Source: Prauserella aidingensis
Lineage (GTDB): Bacteria; Actinomycetota; Actinomycetes; Mycobacteriales; Pseudonocardiaceae
Direction: 5' to 3'
Length of the DNA: 64,000 nt
Assembly (NCBI RefSeq): GCF_024171865.1
Contig: NZ_JAMTCN010000001.1
Coordinates: forward strand, 124,001 to 188,000
This document shows positions 58,792 through 64,000 of this stretch, piece by piece. The notes under the pieces are model-generated. The model was not told the origin of the DNA, searched no databases, and saw only the letters and a list, made by a program, of their open reading frames with translations. The first letter of the stretch is position 1. The number at the start of each line of letters is the position of its first letter. The translations under genes and the position numbers were made by a program.

Positions 58792-61137
58792 ATGGCCAAA
58801 CTACTTTTCCGCCTCGGCAGGACCGCGTACCGCCGGTGGCCGTTCTTCCTGATCGCCTGGCTCGTCGTGCTCGCGGGCGTGGGCACGTTCTCCGCCACGC
58901 AGTCCCAGCCGATGTCGGATCAGTTCACGATCCCCGGCATCGAGTCGGTCGAGGCGGCGGAGACGCTGCCGGAGATCATGGACGGCCAGTCCTCACCGAT
59001 GGACGAGGCGAACGTGCAGGTCGTCGTGCAGGCGCCCGAGGGTGAACAACTGGCGGCGCCGCAGCACATGCAAGCCGTCAACGAGCTGATCGCCGACCTG
59101 CGCGGCATCGACACCGTGCCGCAGGGCGAGCAGGCGATCGTCGGCCCGGTCCAGGCGGACGCGGGCCTCGAGCAGCAGGCGCTCCAGCAGGCCCAGCAGC
59201 AGGCCGAGGCGCAGGGGCAGCCGTTCGACCGCGAGGCCGCGCTGCAGCAGGTCGAACCGCAGCTGGCCGCGTCGTCGCCGCTGTCGGAGGACGGGCGCAC
59301 CGGCCTGGTCGACTTCGCCCTCGACGTCGAGCAGGTCACCGACGTCGAACCCGAAACCCAGCAGCGGATCCTCGACGTCGTCGAGCAGCACGCCGAATCC
59401 TCGGATCTCGCCATGGAGGTCCGCGGCTCGGGCATGCAGGTGATGGAGATCGGCGGCGCCACGGCCGAGATCATCGGCATCGTGATGGCGCTGATCATCC
59501 TCGCGCTGACGTTCGGTTCGCTCGTGTCGGCGGGTATGCCGGTCGTGACCGCGGGCATCGGCGTCGCGATGGGCACGATGGGCATCACGGCCATGACCGT
59601 GTTCACCGACATCTCGACGACCACGCCGATCCTGGCCACCATGATCGGGCTGGCCGTGGGCATCGACTACGCGCTGTTCATTCTCGCGCGCTACCGCAGC
59701 GAACTCGACCACACCGACGACCGCTCCACCGCGCTCGGCATCGCCGTCGGCACCGCGGGCTCGGCCGTCGTGTTCGCGGGCCTCACGGTGATCATCGCGC
59801 TCGCCGCGCTGAGCGTCGTCGGCATCCCGTTCCTCACCACGATGGGCCTGGCCGCCGCGGCCACCGTGGCCATCGCGGTGCTCGTCGCGCTGACGCTGCT
59901 GCCGGCCGTGGTCGGCATGCTGAAGGGCAAGACGTTCGGGCTGACGTTCCGCAAGTACGACCCCAAGCGCGAGGACTCGGGCCTCGTGCTCAACAACGGG
60001 GTGCGCTGGTCGCGGTTCATCGGCAAGAAGCCGCTCGCCTGGACCCTGCTGGTCGTCGTCGCGCTCGGTGCGCTGGCGATCCCGTTCAAGGATCTGCGAC
60101 TCGGCATGCCGAGCGACTCGACGGCCCCGTCCGACTCGTCGCGCAGGCAGGCCGCCGAGATGATCGGCGACGCCTTCGGTCCGGGCAAGCTCGACCCGCT
60201 GATGCTCGTCGTCGACGCGCGGGAGATCTCGGACGACCCGCAGGCCCAGCAGACCGCCTACCAGGAGGCCCAGCGGTGGGCCGCCGAACAGGACGGTGTT
60301 CGCCACATCGTGCCCGCGCCCGGGAACGACAAGGGCACGATGGTCATGCTGCAGCCCGAGTTCGGGCCCGACGACCCGCGTACCGCGCAGTTGCTGGAGA
60401 GCCTGCGCGCGGGCGAGGCCGGGTTCGAGGACCGCACCGGCGTGGACCTCGGCATCACCGGCACCGTCGCGATCATGGAGGACATCTCCCAGCAGCTCAA
60501 CGACGCGCTCGTGCCGTACCTGGCCACCGTCGTCGGCCTGGCGTTCGTGCTGCTCGTGTTGGTGTTCCGCTCGCTGCTCGTGCCGTTGACCGCCACCCTC
60601 GGCTTCCTGCTGTCGGTGCTGGCCACGCTCGGCGTGACCGTGGCGCTGTTCCAGGAGGGCTGGTTCGGCATCTTCGAAGGCGGGCCGATCATCAGCTTCA
60701 TGCCGATCATCCTGGTCGGCGTGGTGTTCGGATTGGCGATGGACTACCAGGTGTTCCTGGTGACCCGGATCCGCGAGGCGCATGTGCACGGGGCGTCGTA
60801 CAAGGACGCCATCGTCGACGGCTTCCGCAACTCGGCCCGTGTCGTGACCGCCGCCGCGCTGATCATGACCTCGGTGTTCGCCGGCTTCATGCTCATGGAC
60901 GACGTGATGATCAAGTCGATGGGCTTCGCGCTCGCCGTCGCGGTCGTGTTCGACGCGTTCGTGATCCGGATGCTGCTCATCCCGTCGCTGATGTACCTGA
61001 TGAAGGACACGGCGTGGGCCATGCCGAAGTGGCTCGACAGGATCATCCCGAACGTCGACGTCGAAGGGGAGAAACTCGAGCGGCCCGGCGCCGCACGCGA
61101 TCGCGCCGACGCGGAGCGCGAACCCGCGAACGTCTGA
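58792..61137 (+). CDS. MMPL-family RND-type exporter
   Basis: 781 residues, AGGAG 12 bases before the ATG. Twelve-helix RND layout of MMPL proteins: helix 1 (FFLIAWLVVLAGVGTFS), a large outer loop, a first bundle with GLAVGIDYALFILARYRSEL, a second outer loop, and a second bundle with GLAMDYQVFLVTRIREA. The first loop has a Gln-rich helix (QQALQQAQQQAEAQGQ) that may form a coiled coil. MMPL proteins export lipids or drugs. The cognate TetR-like operator lies upstream and the nearest TetR gene is convergent. Confidence 0.92.
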   Translation: MAKLLFRLGRTAYRRWPFFLIAWLVVLAGVGTFSATQSQPMSDQFTIPGIESVEAAETLPEIMDGQSSPMDEANVQVVVQAPEGEQLAAPQHMQAVNELIADLRGIDTVPQGEQAIVGPVQADAGLEQQALQQAQQQAEAQGQPFDREAALQQVEPQLAASSPLSEDGRTGLVDFALDVEQVTDVEPETQQRILDVVEQHAESSDLAMEVRGSGMQVMEIGGATAEIIGIVMALIILALTFGSLVSAGMPVVTAGIGVAMGTMGITAMTVFTDISTTTPILATMIGLAVGIDYALFILARYRSELDHTDDRSTALGIAVGTAGSAVVFAGLTVIIALAALSVVGIPFLTTMGLAAAATVAIAVLVALTLLPAVVGMLKGKTFGLTFRKYDPKREDSGLVLNNGVRWSRFIGKKPLAWTLLVVVALGALAIPFKDLRLGMPSDSTAPSDSSRRQAAEMIGDAFGPGKLDPLMLVVDAREISDDPQAQQTAYQEAQRWAAEQDGVRHIVPAPGNDKGTMVMLQPEFGPDDPRTAQLLESLRAGEAGFEDRTGVDLGITGTVAIMEDISQQLNDALVPYLATVVGLAFVLLVLVFRSLLVPLTATLGFLLSVLATLGVTVALFQEGWFGIFEGGPIISFMPIILVGVVFGLAMDYQVFLVTRIREAHVHGASYKDAIVDGFRNSARVVTAAALIMTSVFAGFMLMDDVMIKSMGFALAVAVVFDAFVIRMLLIPSLMYLMKDTAWAMPKWLDRIIPNVDVEGEKLERPGAARDRADAEREPANV

Positions 61138-61157
61138 CGCCGCGGTACGCAGAACAG

Positions 61158-61191
61158 GAGCCCCTCGGGCACGTCGGTGTCCGAGGGGCTC
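61158..61191. terminator. Bidirectional hairpin terminator
   Basis: Fifteen-base arms GAGCCCCTCGGGCAC (61158-61172) and GTGTCCGAGGGGCTC (61177-61191) with one mismatch and a four-base loop, between the exporter and the convergent TetR gene. Confidence 0.82.
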
Positions 61192-61240
61192 TTCCGTGTC
61201 CGGGGAGTAGCCGTATCGGGGGAGCGTCCGAGCCAAGGGA

Positions 61241-61831
61241 TCAGACGCGGCGCGTCAGCAGGGGCAGGCAGATGCGATCGACGATGTCGGCCACGGCGGC
61301 CTCGTCGACGTGTCCGATGAAGAGCATCTCGTGGTGCCACAGCGCCAGCGGCAACATCGCGATCCGCTCCGGCAGGGGCTCCGGACCGAGCTCGCCGCGC
61401 GCGCGTGCCGCATCCAGCACCCGCTGCAGCGCCTGTTCCGCCGGGGCGGCGGCGAGCTCGGCCAACTGCGGCAGCAGGTCGTCGTCCACGTCGGCGATGA
61501 GCCGCCGCACGGTGGTGATGCCGATCTGCTCGAACCGTCTGCCGAGCGCGACGCCCAGCGCCATCAGATCGGAGCGGAGATCGCCCGCACTGTCCGAGGG
61601 CAGATCGGCGGGCGCACGCCGGATGAGTGCGTCCAGAACCATCTGCGCCCGCGTCGCGTACCGGCGGTAGATCACCGGCTTGCTCGTGTGCGCGCGGTGC
61701 GCGACGCCGTCGAAGGTGAGGCCTGCGTACCCGCGGTCGGCCAGTTCGCACAGCACGGCGTCGAGAATCGCCTCCCGCAGCTCCTCACCGCTGCGGCGGG
61801 TCGCGCGCGCCGGATCGCTGTGCTCACTCAT
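61241..61831 (-). CDS. TetR-family regulator
   Basis: 196 residues from the ATG at 61831; the frame extends 25 codons further without a good start. Helix-turn-helix: REAILDAVLCELADRGYAGL and VAHRAHTSKPVIYRRYATRA. It has a TetR C-terminal domain (GVALGRRFEQIGITTVRRLI). It is convergent with the MMPL exporter and may bind the 29-base palindrome upstream of that gene; alternatively it controls the molybdenum hydroxylase behind it, read in the same direction. Confidence 0.87.
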   Translation of the reverse strand: MSEHSDPARATRRSGEELREAILDAVLCELADRGYAGLTFDGVAHRAHTSKPVIYRRYATRAQMVLDALIRRAPADLPSDSAGDLRSDLMALGVALGRRFEQIGITTVRRLIADVDDDLLPQLAELAAAPAEQALQRVLDAARARGELGPEPLPERIAMLPLALWHHEMLFIGHVDEAAVADIVDRICLPLLTRRV

Positions 61832-61934
61832 GCCGACCCTGCACTGTACCGGGCCGCGGGCCGTGCGCGCCCCGGACGGCCCGGCGGGGCGTTGTGGCCT
61901 CCCCACCGGGCCGTCCGGGACCGCCCGGTGACGC

Positions 61935-62429
61935 TCACATCCGCGTCTCGCCGTCCCGGATGGCCTCGCGAATGCGCGTGTAGGTGCCGCAACGGCAGAT
62001 GTTGCGGATGCCGTCGAGGTCGGCGTCGGTGATCGTCCTGCCCTCGTCGCGGACCTTCCGCACCAGCGCGACCGCGGCCATGATCTGGCCCGGCTGGCAG
62101 TAGCCGCACTGGACGACGTCCCGCTCGAGCCACGCCTCCTGCATCGGGTGCAGGCCGTGCGGCCCGCGGGCGTCCTCGGCGGTCTGCGCAGGCAGACCCT
62201 CGATGGTGGTCACCTCGTCGTCGGCGGACAGCTCGCCGACCGGTACGGCGCACGGGTTGAACGCCTTGCCGTTGATGTGCGACGTGCACGCCTTGCAGAC
62301 GTTGATGCCGCAGCCGTACTTCGGGCCGGTGACGCCGAGCAGGTCGCGCAGCACCCACAGCACACGCACGTCGTCTTCGACGTCGACCGTCACCCGCTCA
62401 CCGTTGACGACGAAAGTCTGTTCAGGCAT
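61935..62429 (-). CDS. Molybdenum hydroxylase [2Fe-2S] small subunit (IorA-like)
   Basis: 164 residues. Ferredoxin cluster CGINVCKACTSHI (the usual GxGQCGAC is altered), second cluster CGYCQPGQIM with NICRCGTYTRI. It belongs with the large-subunit gene 45 bases upstream, forming an isoquinoline-1-oxidoreductase-like two-subunit enzyme without an FAD subunit. Such enzymes pass electrons to cytochromes or quinones. No signal peptide is evident. Confidence 0.92.
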   Translation of the reverse strand: MPEQTFVVNGERVTVDVEDDVRVLWVLRDLLGVTGPKYGCGINVCKACTSHINGKAFNPCAVPVGELSADDEVTTIEGLPAQTAEDARGPHGLHPMQEAWLERDVVQCGYCQPGQIMAAVALVRKVRDEGRTITDADLDGIRNICRCGTYTRIREAIRDGETRM

Positions 62430-62474
62430 CTGGGGTCTCCGTGTTTCCCATCGGTACTGGAAGGAAGGTGGTGG

Positions 62475-64000
62475 TCAGTAGGTGTGGTCGAGACCGTCGG
62501 TCGGCGACTGCGGCACAGGCGGGCTGTACGGCTTAGGCTCGAACGACAACGTCCGGTGGTTGATCGGGAACTCCGTCGGCATCGCGGCGGTGGCGCGGGC
62601 GTAGGCGCACGCGGCCGCGGCGGCCGACGCGGCGACGCCCGCCTCGCCGACCCCGCCCGGCGGTTCGGTGGATTCGAGCACGACGACGTCGAGTTCGGGC
62701 GGGGTGTTCCACTGCCGGGTGTAGAAGTAGTTGTCCCAGCTGGCTTCCTGGAAGTGGCCGTCGCGCAGATGGAGGCTGCTGGTCAGGGTCATCGCGATGC
62801 CGTCGTTGACGCAGCCCTGCATCTGCGCCTCGACCCCGCGCGGGTTGATCACCCTGCCGCAGTCGATCACCATCGTCGCCTTCGTGACGCGCGGTCCGGT
62901 CACGGCGTTGCGGACCTTGCGGCCCACCGTCTCCGGGCGGCAGTCGATCTCCATGATGCAGGCGGTGACGCCCTTGTACTCGACGTGCACGCCGATGCCC
63001 TGCGCCATGCCTTCCGGCAGCTCCTTGCCCCACTCGGCCTTCTCGGCCGCCGTCTCGAGCGCGGTGCGGAGTCGGCCGTTGCGCAGGTGCGCGAGCCGGA
63101 ACTCGAGCGGGTCGGTGCCCATGCGCTGCGCGAGCTGGTCGACGATCAGTTCGTTCGCCGTGCGGACGTCGGGGGAGTAGATGTTGCGCATCGAACTGGT
63201 GTTGAACCGCGTGTCGGTCTCGACCAGCGACTGGCCGACGGCGCCGAAGTCGTACGGCAGGATCGTCGTCAGCTGGAAGATCACCTGGGCGAACGGCATG
63301 TTGCCCAGGCCCGCGGGCAGGTCGGCCGCCTTGGCGGTGATGATGTCGCCGAGACCGTGCCGGAAGTCGGTCTCGATACTGGTGTGCGCCTGCTGGAAGC
63401 CGAGCACGGTGTCACCCGCGTAGCAGGCGCGGATCCGGGATGTGGCGAGCGGGTGGGTCCGGCCGACCCGGGCGTCGTCGGCGCGGTGCCACATGAGTTT
63501 GACGGGCACGCCCATGGCCTGGCTGATCCGCGCCGCTTCGATCGCCGGTTCGTCGAACAGCCGCCTGCCGAACGAGCCGCCACCCTGGACCACGTGGACC
63601 GTCACGTTGTTGAGGGGAATGCCGACGGCCTCGGCGATGCGGCCCTGGGCGACGTTCGGGTTCTTCAGGCTCGCCCAGATCTCGGCGCGGCCGTCGCGCA
63701 CGTCGGCGACCGCACTGTTGGTGTCCATGGCGGAGTTGCTGCGGAACCAGAACGTGAAATCGCCCGAGACGGTCTCGCCCGCGGGAAGTTCGGGCGCGGG
63801 TGCCTCGGCGGCGCGGACACCGGCGAGCGCGTCCTCGTCGGACATGCCGGCGACCGGCCCGTCGTTCCAGGACACGTCGAGCGCGCGGACCGCGTCGATG
63901 CACTGGCCGAACGTCGAGGCCCGCACCGCGACGCCGGTCGGGACGATGGCCACGTGCGTGACCCCCGGCATGTTGCGGACCTCGTCCGCGTTGTTCACCG
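62475..64000 (-). CDS. Molybdenum hydroxylase large subunit (IorB-like), N-terminal part beyond window
   Basis: At least 508 residues are visible; the frame is open to the window end, so the N-terminus lies beyond 64000. Family features: a cofactor stretch VVQGGGSFGRRLFDEPAIEA, TSSMRNIYSPDVRTANE, AVIDCGRVINPRGVEAQMQG-type MVIDCGRVINPRGVEAQMQG, and the active-site Glu in GGVGEAGVAASAAAAACAYA. IorB-type large subunits hold both Mo-cofactor domains in one chain. With the small [2Fe-2S] protein it should hydroxylate an N-heterocycle or aldehyde; substrate unknown. Confidence 0.9.
   Translation of the reverse strand, partial: VNNADEVRNMPGVTHVAIVPTGVAVRASTFGQCIDAVRALDVSWNDGPVAGMSDEDALAGVRAAEAPAPELPAGETVSGDFTFWFRSNSAMDTNSAVADVRDGRAEIWASLKNPNVAQGRIAEAVGIPLNNVTVHVVQGGGSFGRRLFDEPAIEAARISQAMGVPVKLMWHRADDARVGRTHPLATSRIRACYAGDTVLGFQQAHTSIETDFRHGLGDIITAKAADLPAGLGNMPFAQVIFQLTTILPYDFGAVGQSLVETDTRFNTSSMRNIYSPDVRTANELIVDQLAQRMGTDPLEFRLAHLRNGRLRTALETAAEKAEWGKELPEGMAQGIGVHVEYKGVTACIMEIDCRPETVGRKVRNAVTGPRVTKATMVIDCGRVINPRGVEAQMQGCVNDGIAMTLTSSLHLRDGHFQEASWDNYFYTRQWNTPPELDVVVLESTEPPGGVGEAGVAASAAAAACAYARATAAMPTEFPINHRTLSFEPKPYSPPVPQSPTDGLDHTY

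Noticed and set aside
58993-61236. Long minus-strand frame opposite the MMPL exporter
   Set aside because: His/Asp/Arg-rich antisense translation, no hydrophobic helices or motifs.

Overview
This is a GC-rich actinobacterial chromosome segment. The dense overlapping-stop operons (ATGA/GTGA), modular megasynthase genes and many flavin and molybdenum hydroxylases suggest a Pseudonocardiaceae-like or related filamentous actinomycete. The lineage is inferred from gene content only; no rRNA, tRNA, insertion sequence, phage gene or CRISPR array was seen.

Region 1 (1-19.6 kb) is the 3' end of a trans-acyltransferase polyketide synthase/NRPS cluster. The plus-strand genes are chained by 4-base overlaps. 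A PKS gene ending in KR-ACP and a methyltransferase-like domain comes first. It is followed by an ACP-KS-C-methyltransferase-carrier protein with no AT, an NRPS with C-A(N-methyltransferase)-PCP-C, a free AT-AT-ER protein, and a second free AT. Next come the genes for methoxymalonyl-ACP: fkbK, fkbJ, fkbI and fkbH homologues, with an fkbG-like O-methyltransferase facing them. Trans-ATs, a methoxymalonyl unit, an unreduced alpha-methylated beta-keto unit handed to an N-methylating amino-acid module, and a final condensation domain without its catalytic His instead of a thioesterase together resemble the oxazolomycin class. The product may therefore carry a gamma-lactam/beta-lactone head (inference).

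Region 2 (19.7-29.3 kb) is an aromatic catabolism island. One minus-strand group has an intradiol (hydroxyquinol-type) dioxygenase, a TfdB-like FAD hydroxylase and two AraC-family regulators. A divergent five-gene operon has a LinE/MhqO-type extradiol dioxygenase, an alpha/beta hydrolase, a two-component flavin monooxygenase with its reductase, and an MhqD-like esterase. A strong hairpin terminates it.

Region 3 (29.7-41.9 kb) holds separate small units. They are a TylF-like methyltransferase, a TetR/ZapE-type ATPase pair around a tandem 18-bp operator, an Rrf2 regulator divergent from an old-yellow-enzyme reductase, a luciferase-like monooxygenase, an AlkB-rubredoxin fusion with its TetR regulator, and a CitA/CitB-like two-component system beside a CitMHS transporter.

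Region 4 (41.9-49.9 kb) has a three-subunit molybdenum hydroxylase of the PaoABC type, divergent from a TetR regulator across a perfect nested dyad. A pyruvyl-transferase-like protein and an exported RCC1-repeat protein follow.

Region 5 (50.1-58.3 kb) is a one-carbon operon: a DmdA-like GcvT-family methyltransferase, a MetF-like reductase, formate-THF ligase, a dimethylglycine-dehydrogenase-like FAD/GcvT fusion, and EtfB/EtfA. The set suits demethylation of a small methylated compound, with methyl groups moved to tetrahydrofolate and electrons to ETF.

Region 6 (58.3-64 kb) has an MMPL exporter behind a perfect 29-bp dyad, a convergent TetR regulator, and a two-subunit molybdenum hydroxylase that runs off the window.
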